Assembly: GCA_014898415.1 (NCBI GenBank)
Contig: RCTD01000001.1
Location: 1,240,001-1,304,000 of the forward strand
Length of the DNA stretch: 64,000 nucleotides
Reading direction: 5' to 3'
Source of the DNA: Stromatinia cepivora
Taxonomy: Eukaryota; Ascomycota; Leotiomycetes; Helotiales; Sclerotiniaceae
The stretch's first letter is position 1. The number at the start of each line of letters is the position of its first letter. Positions 11,382 through 21,899 of this stretch are shown here, in pieces. The translations under genes were made by a program, and so were the position numbers. The notes beneath the pieces were generated by a model. The model saw only the letters and a list, made by a program, of their open reading frames with translations. It made no database searches and was not told the DNA's origin.

Positions 11382-11930
11382 CTTAAAAAAAAGATCAAAT
11401 CGAGTTTATTGCTTTTAATATAAATAAAGATACTAATTGATGAAATGAAACAAAAAATTTGAGAATTCGTTTATTCGATAAAAGGTTCTGTTAATAAAAA
11501 TGGAACTTGAAAAAGGGAATTTCAATTGAAATAATGAAGATTGAAATCATCAAATAGAAGAATCGAATGATATAATAAATCCTATATATTGAGAAGTGAT
11601 TTGATTACTTGATTTTTATTAGAATATTGTAATGGAATGTTATATATATTAATAATTGTAAAAGACGAATTATTTGGAAATTATAATTGAAAAAAGATCA
11701 GATCCTGGGAGGTTATAGATCTGAATTGGCTGATTTGTAAGCCAATGCTTTTTCTGATGTATATTAGAATACAAGGATAAGTTTCCCAATTATCCAAAGA
11801 GATAAAGGTTTTATAAAAGGAATAAATTTTGATGATTTTTTGTAAAATATCTGAAAAGATATATAGTTCTTGAATTAGTATGATATCGATATAATCTGTA
11901 TTTGCCAAAGTAAGAATTATCTTATAGAAG
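11382..11930 (-). pseudogene. Tad1-like LINE ORF2, start of the endonuclease domain
   Basis: The minus-strand frame at 11908-11681 reads DIILIQELYIF...IIKIYSFYKTF...WETYPCILIYIRKSIGLQ...SITSQDLIFFQL. This is the opening of an APE-type endonuclease in LINE ORF2, normally D(I/V)LLIQEP(Y/W) ... CIYVRKS ... S.DI..(I/L)(Q/E)L. The E of QEP/QEL, a catalytic position, is still present. Coding continues across the 1999-11376 insertion at 1993. The copy has RIP-type stops and is dead. Confidence 0.78.
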
Positions 11931-11999
11931 ATTACTCCTTTGCCTACATTTGTCTATATGATAGATAATGGTTTAGATTGATTCATTAAAGGAAAGTAT

Positions 12000-13481
12000 A
12001 AAAGGATCTTCGATGTTTGTGAATCGATTAGAAGGACGGATACTAAAGGGGATGCCGATCTGGTTGGGATCGAATATACGAGTTGGGGTTTTTGGGCGGA
12101 TTTCTTGAAGAATTTGGAGAGTTGGGGAGGTGGGGATTGAAGTATCCTCTATTTGGGAGTCAAGGGTTTGAATTGTTGTGCTTGTACATTTAGCTTCTAT
12201 ACAGGCTTTAACTCTGGCTGCAAAGTAGATTTTACGGATTGCTGAATGTTCCGGTTTGGATTTGATCTTGTTGGCAATTGGTCGTAGAGGACAATTAAGA
12301 TCGTCCGCTAAATGAGGTCCGCAGCAATGAAGGCATTTTGCAGGACAGATGTGGGCTGTGTTACATTTAGAAATATGATTTGCTTCGGAATGTTTAGGGG
12401 AGCTATAGATGCGACAGGATTAGGGTTTGAAATAGACTTTGGAGTTGTGTTACATGAAGCAGCAGAAGTATTGGATCGTTTTTGGCTTTTTTATCAATAC
12501 AGCAGTTGTAATAATGGCTCCTAGGATCTTTAAATGCTTTTTGAGTAGATCTTTGGTACTAGCTTTGAAGCTTACTATCCATATAGTGTAAAAGAGGCCC
12601 GATTTGATACTTGACTGTATTTGAGTAGCATATACTAGTTCTTGATCAGAGTAGTCCTTAATAGCTTCAAATAAGGTGTCCTTGGTTATAGGTTCGTTGA
12701 CCATCTCAAAGGAATTACTTAAAACTGTTACATTCCGGGGGATGTAATTCAAGCGATAGATTATCCATTTCTTTTGGATTTCAATTTTGCAGTCTCCAAT
12801 AGTAGTAGAAATAATGGATTTCTGTTTTTCCAATGTTATTAGATTAAAGAGAGAATTAATGTATAAAACGAATCCCGAATTCATTTCTTATACTTCCTTT
12901 AAAAGAAGGGCAAAGGGACCAAAAGCTTTCTTAAAGGCTATTAGAACAGCGAAGGCTCCAGCTTTGCGAGCAGGGTAAAAGTGTCCGATCCTTACAAATA
13001 GACGACTATCTGTAAAGACAATTGGTAATGTTGATTTTATATTGATAGTAGAATAGGGTTTGATTAAAATAACGGCTTTTTGGGCATATGAAACCTTTGG
13101 AGCCGCTGTTTCGGTTGGCCTATCGGCTTGGGGGATGGCAGGGGGATTGACAAAGGGGGTAACAGTGACATTATTAACCCGGGGAAGGTGGGATCCGCTG
13201 ATAAGTGCATCAAAATGTCTTTCTGTGGATGCCTTGAAATCCAGGCAAAGAGCGGTGAGAAGTTTTCGGGATCTCGCTGGTAAGGTAGAGACCTCTTTGG
13301 AGTCCAAATATTTATCCAGGAGGGAGGCCACCGGGCCAAAGATCGCTTGGCCGTCGTTTACTTTAGCAGTTAAAGCATTGGCTCTATCCAAGAGGGACTG
13401 GGAGAGCTTTGGGGGGCTTGCAAGAGCCATCATGAAGAAGGGGGGAGGAGCGGAGGAGAAACGCGTTTCTCCGGCACCCAC
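12000..13481 (-). pseudogene. Tad1-like LINE ORF1 (gag-like, CCHC), lightly mutated
   Basis: The frame starts at 13481 (MGAGETRFSS...) and reads YAQKAVILIK, then DSRLFVRIGHFYPARKAGAFA...LLKEV, a typical fungal LINE ORF1 order. At 12888-12890 a TAA stands where the family has CAA (LLKEVQ). The same frame then continues with MNSGFVLY..., LGAIITTAVLIKKPKTIQYFCCFM, and a second stop at 12450-12452 where TGG (FMWHN) is expected. Beyond it lie zinc-knuckle remains, CRIYSSPKH with one Cys turned to Tyr, and CNTAHICPAKCLHCCGPHL. All breaks are C-to-T or G-to-A. Composition is close to that of normal genes, unlike the rest of the LINE. Confidence 0.85.
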
Positions 13482-13579
13482 CGCGGGGTTTTGGGTGAAT
13501 TTGTTATATCAGAAGTTATATAGAATTTCCGTCTGAATCGGAAAACGCAATAAAATATTGCGATTTCCAAAAATTTCGT

Positions 13580-13662
13580 GTATGCCCAGTGTGGTCGAGT
13601 ATGGTAAGGGTGACGTGTGACTCGAGGGAGTGTGGTAAGGGTGGTAAGGATGGTAAGGTCGT
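13580..13662 (+). repeat. 9-bp GGTAAGGNT minisatellite in the presumed LINE 5' region
   Basis: Short run of GGTAAGGGT/GGTAAGGAT units with interruptions, directly upstream (minus-strand sense) of LINE ORF1. A related run of ATAAGAATGGTAAGGATGG units occurs at about 45990-46032. Each is too short to assign a role. Confidence 0.6.
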
Positions 13663-16200
13663 CACAAGAATTTTGAAAAATCTGAAAGTTTCAGAATCTA
13701 TTTATATATATATATAGAATCTATATTCAAAATTTTGATTAATTATATTGAATTATTGTAAAGTTATTAATAGGTGAAAATCATGGTTTTTGGTGTAAAA
13801 TGGTGGCCGGAATGGGGGGTGGCCGGAAACTAAGGTGGTTGACTTATTCTCCGTTGTTTACAAAAGCTTTCTACTGTTGCTTTTATTATATCTCTAAGAA
13901 CCTCTGCTTCTCTTGATTGGTTCAAACTTTCAGTAAAAGAATATTTTTCATTATATATTGTAAGAAATGCAAATCTGTTAAAAGTGATTGCTTTATTAGA
14001 TACCTTGATCAAAGAGAAAATATTAATAAGAATTTATATTTCTAATGATAATATTATCATTAAACAACTTCAATTTCGGTAAAATATATTGCTATTATAA
14101 TAATTCATATTAATATTGTATATAAAATTCAATTTAGAAGTTTTATAATAATTCTTATTCAATTTAAAATATTTAATATAATTTGAAGAAATTAGATTCT
14201 TGTTCTTAAAAAAAACTTGATAATGTTTTAAGAAACCTTTCGAATTATCGGAATTATTTATCAATGAAATAGAAGTAGATATATAATATATAAATTTATA
14301 ATATAATTGTGATAAAGATACCAATGATTAAGGTACCGGTAATGGAGATGCTGATAATTAAGGTATTGATAATGGAGATGTTAATAATTAAAGTATTGAT
14401 AATTGTTATATTAATGATTGTAATACTTTAAATTATTATATTAATAATTGTAATATTTCAAATTATAATAAAAATAGCAATACTTTTTTATTCAGTTTAA
14501 ATAGGGATAGTATAGATGATTATGATAATGGCGGTGGAATTGATGGCAATGGAGGTGATGGCAATGCAGGTGATGGCGCTGGAATTGATGGTAATGAACG
14601 TAATGACAATGAACATGATGGCAATGAATGTGATTGCGGTATAAGTGATTGCATTGCAGGTGATGGCGTTGAAGTTGATTGCGGTGCAGGTGAGTACGGT
14701 GCAGATGATCGTAGTAGAAATAATGGTAATGAATTTGGTGCTTTATCAAAAAAGCTAAATTGTAATTATGGTTATAAATAAACAATTAAGGGAATATTTA
14801 TAGAATTTTTGTAGTATTTGTTATAAAATCCTTCGATATTGTTGATTACAGATTTGTTTTAAAGATTTTCGGAAATACTGGATTAGAAAAGATGTATTAT
14901 ATAATCTATCTCAAGATTGTTTTAAACAAAGAAAGAAATAGTTATTATTAAATCCTTAATTGTTTTAAATAAAGGAAAAAATCGAAACAATAATCAATCG
15001 AAATAAAAAGTAAATAACTTTATAGATCATTTTGAATACTTTGTTTGAAATACTTCAATTAGTAATTTTGTAATTATATAGAATCTTAAAAGCTTTTCTA
15101 ATATATTTGTAGGATTAGAAGATATTTCTTTTTCGATATAAAGATTAGGGAAGTATTCAAAGAGTTTTGGATATAAAACTAATTTTAATATAAAGAGGAG
15201 GAGTATTATTATATAAGCAATTAATATAATGATATTGTAAAAGGAAATGTAAGGGTTATTCATAGGTTTATAAAATGGAGATAATCCTTTATCTAACAGA
15301 TTCAATTTTCAACCAAAACAAATGATACAAAATTTGCAAGTATATAAAGACTAATAAAGAGAATCAACAATTATATCCCTATTATACGATAAAAAGCTAA
15401 TATCTATCAATATAAATAAAGCAAAGCAATAAATAAGACTTTATTGATTGATTAATTGATTTAATTAATATCTATATTAAGTTTAAGATTATTTAAAATA
15501 ATAAAAAGCTTTTGTAAAGCTTTAATAGATAATATAATAGGAAAATCTGGTTTATTAATTATATTAATATATAAATTTAGAATATAAAATTGGATTTAAT
15601 CTTTTAGAATTAAACAAAAGAGAAAGGAAAAAGCTTAAAAAAATAGCCCCTTTTTTAGATTTACAATGAAATATCTGCTTTATATCAAAATAGAAATCAT
15701 TAAAATCTTCGAATTTACCGAATCAATCAGAATAGTCTTTAAATCATAATACTTTATTAGAATATAAGAATAAGAAAAGGAAATGATTATAAAAGAAAAA
15801 GAAGAGAATCAGAAAAGAAGCGTTAAATTTCTAATACAATATACAAAACAGAATAGATTTTTTTTGGCTATATCAATTCAATATCTCAAGAGGGGAAAAA
15901 GAGGGGGGCAGTAATGAATATCAATATCCAAATTTTACTTAAATGGAATTAATTTCAGTATAAATGTTATATTAGAATTATTGATATAATATCTGTAAAT
16001 TCAAATTATTAGATAATAATTGTATATATAAGATTAATTCGGAATTTTCGTGAATGTAAGAGAAGATTTTGAGTAGTTGATCGAAGTATGAATAATATTA
16101 TAGTCAAAGTGGGATTGTAAATATAATTCGTATTTACAGGAAAAATTATTATTTTTATATTCAAGATCCATATATTTACCAAATAATCATATCTCTGTTG
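13663..16200. other. AT-rich stretch without a recognisable gene
   Basis: AT-rich, with small patches of higher GC at 13790-13840 (a GGTGGCCGG duplication). Minus-strand frames at 14012-13830 and 15305-15027 are open for 60-92 residues but match nothing I recognise. The latter is rich in hydrophobic residues, as expected from AT-biased sequence. A 15-bp repeat at 14518-14712 is listed separately. From 15640 to 15900 the plus strand is purine-rich (AAAGAAAAAGAAGAG...). Confidence 0.5.
14518..14712 (+). repeat. Imperfect 15-bp repeat GATGGCAATGCAGGT
   Basis: About a dozen diverged units of GATGGCAATGNAGGT. On the plus strand the open frame gives Gly/Asp/Asn-rich repeats (GIDGNGGDGNAGDGAG-like) and runs to a stop near 14781. 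The other strand gives a His-rich frame (HLHCHHLHCHQFHRH-like). No start codon context or flanking coding support was seen, so it is described only as a repeat. Confidence 0.75.
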
Positions 16201-16444
16201 TAGCCTATATCATGGCGGCGAAGTCAGTAACCCTGGAATAATTAATTACTCGTGCCGACAGAAAGTACAGACCATCCACTTAATTATGAGCCATTATTCC
16301 CCAGCTTGCAGTTTGCAGTATACTTAAAGTGGATAGTTCTACAGTTTGTGATTGCACAAGTAAAGCTTCTTCATTCACTTCTTGTTCTCGCACTTTCTTA
16401 CCATATTCATCGAGATAAACACCAGCCAAGAATTACTTTCCAAT

Positions 16445-16795
16445 ATGAATTTTTCTCAAAAACCACCGAAAGGTGTGGAAAAGTTTTTGTTAGATGTATC
16501 GATGGAACATCCTCCTAAGGTTCAAGATCTCATTCCCTTACTCTTTCCTTCGGAGAGCGAGAAACACAAACCATCAGTCGAATACAATTTGGATCGCTGG
16601 CTCGAGAACGACGCGAAGTACAATGTATTCGATGGCAGCTATTATGAGGGATTCGGCGAACGGTTAGAAGATTATTACAAGGGACCAATACGTACAGCAC
16701 TTCCCTTTAACAGGACACAAGTCCACGCCTTTGATTTGTATTTCAATACAGATCACAGAGATTATTGCAATCGCAGAGAGAGATGGGCATCCTGA
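16445..16795 (+). CDS. Possible 116-residue orphan protein in a normal-composition island
   Basis: I do not recognise this protein. The frame starts MNFSQKPPKGVEKFLLDV and ends CNRRERWAS before TGA. It is charged and aromatic (RWLENDAKYNVFDGSYYEGF, then ERLEDYYKG), with no signal peptide, membrane segment or known motif visible. The frame stays open upstream to an ATG at 16382, but ATG 16445 has a better context (CAATATGAA). It lies in an island at about 16200-16860 whose base composition matches the genes beyond 47 kb, flanked on both sides by RIP-like DNA. It could be a small single-exon gene, the last exon of a longer gene, or a recently inserted gene fragment. Confidence 0.45.
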   Translation: MNFSQKPPKGVEKFLLDVSMEHPPKVQDLIPLLFPSESEKHKPSVEYNLDRWLENDAKYNVFDGSYYEGFGERLEDYYKGPIRTALPFNRTQVHAFDLYFNTDHRDYCNRRERWAS

Positions 16796-16860
16796 GTCGA
16801 TCTAAATCTGATGCGTTTATATTACCTCTAAACCTCGAATAGGATTTTTCAAGTTCTTCA

Positions 16861-18071
16861 ATTTCTTTCTTGGAATATCATGTTTTATTTTTTGAAGAAA
16901 AATTAATTAAATTTATAATTATACATGATATTATATAATTATTGAAACAAAAATATAAGGAAATATTCGAATCATTAATAAACAGCTAATCTTATATAAA
17001 TTTAAGAATATTAATATTAAAAGAAATTCATCGATATCGATCAATTTTGAGAAATTGTAAAGAATCGAATATACACAAATAAATCGATATATCCAAAAGA
17101 TAATGAATCGAACATTTTCGATTTTGTATCAATTTTCATCCTCAAACTGAATAAGAAAATTTATATCATCGATTATAAAGTATAATACAATATCGAAAAC
17201 GGAGGGTTTGAAAAGAATAATAATATTTATTAATTTCGAAAAAGTTCAACTTATCCATTTATCCAAGAACTATCTCCTTTTTACTATATATTTTTTCGAT
17301 AATTACAAAACAAATATAACAATTCAGTATTGATTAAATTCTAATGTTTCAAATTTGTAAATTAATAAATTATAGGTTAAGGGTATATTATTGAATATTT
17401 ACTTAAAAATAAAGTTATTATTAGATCAAATAAAATATTTATAAACTAATTGATAACTCAATTAAATATAAATCTCCAATATTAAGAAACTATTTTGATT
17501 ATATATCCTTTATTTCGATAACAAAAGAATAGATAATCTGTTTAATTAATCTATCTATTATATAATATAAGATCCTATGATTCGTAATATATTAATTCTT
17601 TATTTTGTAATATATTAAATGAATTATACAAAATGAACTCAATTTTTCCATTTTCAGGATTATTCATTATATTATTCATATAATTTCTTTCGAGGTTTAT
17701 TATTCTTATTATACCGCCGTTTATATAAGATTTGAAGAAGATAATAATCTCGAAAGTATTGTTTAAATATCTTTCCTTGTCCTCCTTTATATAAACAAAT
17801 CTGATCTAATAAAACAAATAATGATAAAAATTCCTTATATAAATCTATTGTCTTTTTTGATTATTTATAATATCCATATGTTTATTCTGTTATATGATTC
17901 AATAATTCGATTTATAAAGAAATAATATTATTTATATATTTATTTTTATAAACTATTTCAAAAGATATAAGAAATCAATTAAATAAATCTTATTGATATA
18001 TTGTTTCAATAAATTCATCTAATTCTGTAGATATAATTCTTGAATAAACCTTAATTGTATTAGATATAATG
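16861..18071. other. AT-rich stretch, older repeat interrupted by element A
   Basis: No gene recognised. On the minus strand a frame in 18071-17990 appears to continue the frame at 25497-25129 when the 18077-25123 insertion is taken out (…FLIILDF then IISNTIKVYSRIISTELDEF). This stretch and 25129-25989 are probably two parts of one older decayed element of unknown type. Confidence 0.45.
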
Positions 18072-18076
18072 AAGTC

Positions 18077-18358
18077 TGTGACGCACAAGAGCCGTAGTAG
18101 AGCTGAATAAACAGGGTCAATTATGTTCTTTAGAATCTATAATTGAAGAATTATGGTTCATAAGAAGCGACTAAATATATATATACAAATACTCATTTAT
18201 GGGTTATAGGGTTATGTGTAAACATTATTAGGGTTACCATTTTATTATACTAAATTATATGATTTGTAATATATATATATAGATGATTAATTTATAAATT
18301 GATATAAAAGATAAAAGATATTATATGGTTAGTTTTCTGTAGTTTACGATTTGTGATA
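18077..18358 (-). repeat. Left (3') LTR of element A, 282 bp
   Basis: Starts TGTGACGCACAAGAGCC and ends TTGTGATA, where the partner LTR has TCGTGACA. The outer first 50 bp or so are clean. The inner half is converted mainly C-to-T on the plus strand. The preceding AAGTC is the target duplication. Confidence 0.9.
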
Positions 18359-20346
18359 TTACCTTTCCCTTCAGAAAAACTTGTTTTCGAATATTTTATT
18401 TTTTTGTTTTATTACTATTTTATCGGAAATTAGGTTTTGTAAAAATTCATAAACTTTAAATTAATTAAATTGATCATTTTAATTGATTTGATCAATTTAA
18501 TGGAAATTGATCAAATTAACCAAATTAATCGACCAAATTGATCAAAATGATAAATGAATTGATCAAATCGATCAAATTGTTTATCAATTGATTAAATTAA
18601 TATTGATTTATATTTTCTTTGATTTAAAGAATCTTTAAAAGGAAAAAATTTTAATAGAAAAAGAAAGGAAATTGAATTATAATATAATGATAATAAATGA
18701 TTAATATAATCAATTCCGAAATCGATTAAATTAATCGATCAAATTGATCAAATCAATCAAATTGAACGAAATCGATAAAAATAATATTATATTTCGTTTT
18801 TATTATATTTAAACTTTTTTTTATATAATTTTTGAAATGATTATAAATATGAGTTTTTTGAAATATATTATTTTTGTATTATCTTGATGATAATAATTCG
18901 TTTATTGTATAGAATTTAGACTATATATATATATAATCAAATTCCTTCAAATTTGTATAGGTTTTTTATTTTTTTATAATTATATATATATATATATTAT
19001 TATAAAATTATAATATTTAGTTTATTATATTGAAAAATACTTTTCTTTCCCTTGATTTTATAAATGAATTATTATTTATATAATTATAATTATCTTTTCC
19101 GTTTTTATAAAGTTTTATTTAATCAATTAATCGATTGAAAGGATTAGATAATATTGAATTGATCAAATGAAAATCGTGTAGAAGATGCAATGATGTTTTA
19201 AAATCGGAAGTAGGATATCAGATAAGATCGGTATTGTTATTAAGTTATGAAATTCTATATAATAGGGTTTTTTGTGCTTTCTTTATTATTAGGATCTTTT
19301 TCATTTTTTATTCCGAATTATTAATTATATTAATAAATGGAGATAATTCGAATATTTGATTAGAAAGAGGATCGTTATATATCTTATATAATCGATTTAA
19401 AAAGAAAACAAAATGAATTTTTATTGTAATCGGGAATTCGAATTTGAAAGAGCTTTTAGATCGATTAATGATCTTGAATCTTCCTTGAATTAAGAAGTTT
19501 AGCTTTTTGAATAATCTTTGAATAGGGTAATTCTTTATATTAAATTATATATAATCTTCAATATCGAAATTGATTTTATGTTAATAAATATTTATAGATT
19601 TCGATATTTTAACTTGAATATACAATAAATCTTCTTTTGCTTATACAAGAATTAATCTATTATATTTTGTATATATACAGATATCATATATATTTATATT
19701 ATCTGTTGATTTATTAGCATCTTTCTTTTATTCCTATATATATTTTGATATATATCTATATAGGGTTTTATAAAATGTAAATTCTTCTAAAGAATCATAT
19801 AGAAAAGTAAGTTGCATATAATCTATCATAAATAGGAATTCTGACTAATCGTTTTAATAATAATTAACAAACGATTTTAACCATTATTGAAGGTACTGAT
19901 TATAAATCTTAATTTAATTATCGATTTAAAAATAATGAATAATGGATAGTTTGAAATCGGTTCCTAGGATTTGATTGAATTCCTTCCAGAATTGTAATAT
20001 AAATTAAAGGTTATGATCCGATATTATAATATTAAGGAGGATTATAATATCGATATATATAATAGAAATATAATTATACTTGAATTCGAGTATCGATTGA
20101 TTTATAATAAGATATAGAGATAATTTGCTTTGTTAATCGATCAATAATGATTAAAATGTTGTTATATCCATATTTATTTTTATTAAAATTATAATAATCT
20201 ATAATAATATATTATTATGTTCGATTAAGAATCGAAAATGAATGTAATAAATTGGGGGTATGATTATATAGAATGGAATTGTATTTGTAAGTATAACAAT
20301 TGTATATATATTTAGTTATAATATCATATATTTTGGGCCAATAGTA

Positions 20347-20628
20347 TTATTGAGATAATAAAAAATAGGTTTTGCTTATACCAGGATGAACAATAAAAAC
20401 AGAATTATGGGCTTTACGAATCAGATAAATTCGAAGATTGTCGATATCAAATATCACTAAATGATCATCATAAAGCAAAAGGTTATTTTGGAATGATATA
20501 TACTTATAATTTTGAATAACTTGTATTTTGAATATTAATAAACTATTTGTAGTTTTATTTGCTTTGATGATATAATTAATTAGATCGAATCGAGAAGCGA
20601 TTTCATTCAAATCGATACTAATAATCAT
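20347..20628 (-). pseudogene. Integrase N-terminal zinc-binding remnant of element A
   Basis: The minus-strand frame contains NLLLYDDHLVIFDIDNLRIY, then LIRKAHNSVFIVHPGISKTYFLL. This corresponds to the Gypsy integrase HHCC lead-in (H.S...GH.G..KT...L). The His of AHNS and the His of VHPG are preserved, and the Cys pair lies past the break. Only this fragment is readable. Confidence 0.75.
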
Positions 20629-20699
20629 TATTTCGTTTGGATAATATTTTCATAAAGCTTTTCTTATAATATCAATATCAACTTGATTGTCTTTAATAA

Positions 20700-21858
20700 A
20701 CTACTGAAAGCGATTCTTTTTCTTAATATAATTCTAAAAATCCAATTCATCAGTCCGATGGGTTAAGGTGTTAACAAAAGGGTTATTTTTTTCAGGATGA
20801 TATATAATAATAAAGTTATAATTGATTAGAACTTTTATTTAATGAACTTATTGAGTATTAAAAATCTTAATAATTATAAAATATTCGAAGGTTTTATAAT
20901 CAATATAAACCTTGATTTTATATAATGAATCAGTGAGTTCTGCTTTTCAATAATTAAGAAATCGAATAATTGATAGTATTTCTTTATCATAAATTTTATA
21001 GTTCAATTCAGCAACAATTATAATCTTAAAGAAATAAGTTATAGGAAACCAATCTTTATTATATTATTATAATAATATACTAGCAACTATTCCATTGAAT
21101 ATATCTATTTCGAATATACAAAGAAATCGATAATTATAATATTGCAAGAATAAAATAGAGATAAACTTTTTCTTCAAAATATTGAATATATTTTAATATA
21201 CTTTATCGAATATAAATTTAATATTTGCTTTAATAAATTTATTAAAAAATTTTGTTATTATATTATAATCCTTAATGAATTATTAATAGAAATTATAAAA
21301 ACCAAGGAATGATTAAATTCCTTTTATTATTATCAGAAAGGTTCAATTCTTAATTATTTTAATTTTTTCAGAGTCTATTTTTATTCTTTTAATAGAAATA
21401 ATAAAACCTAAGTATTTGATATATATAATATTGAATTTATATTTTTTAAGATTCATTTGTAGATTAATAACTTTTAATTGTTCGAGAATTAGTTTAATAT
21501 AAATTTGATATTTTTTTTTGTTTTTGGAATAGATTAAAATATTATTGAAATATATTATATAAAAGATATTTAAATAATCAAATAGAATATTATTTATATA
21601 ATACTAATAGATTACAGGATTATTTGTTAATCCAAATAATATGATTTTGTATTTGTATAATTTGTATCGGATTCGAAAAGTAGTATACTTTTTCGAAACA
21701 GAATTTATTTTTATATAATAGAAAGTTTGATAAATATTGAATTTGGTAAAGATTTTAATATTAAAAAACCGGAAAAATATTTTGTCGATTAAAGGGAGGG
21801 GATATCGATTTTTATATATTAAGAAATTTAATAATCTGAAGTTTATACAGAACTTCAA
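20700..21858 (-). pseudogene. Reverse transcriptase / RNase H remnant of element A
   Basis: From 21858 down: MKFCINFRLLNFLIYKNRYP, PLIDKIFFRF, NIKIFTKFNIYQTFYYIKIN, TTFRIRYKLYKYKIILFGLT. This is the classic Gypsy RT series (YRxLNxxTxKNRYPLPxI ... AxxFTKxDLxxxYHxIxI ... FxxPFGLTNAP). A decayed frame then continues through the YxDD region (lost) and RNase H-like sequence to about 20700. Confidence 0.82.
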
Positions 21859-21899
21859 ATTATTATTGGGTTTCTTAACGAATAGAATAAATATAATAT

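Noticed and set aside
14492..14785. Histidine-rich protein on the minus strand
   Set aside because: It is the complement of a GATGGCAAT-type repeat; the His/Cys content follows from the repeat.
18200..18230. Telomere-like TTAGGG motifs
   Set aside because: Single occurrences inside an LTR, not tandem; no telomeric array in the window.
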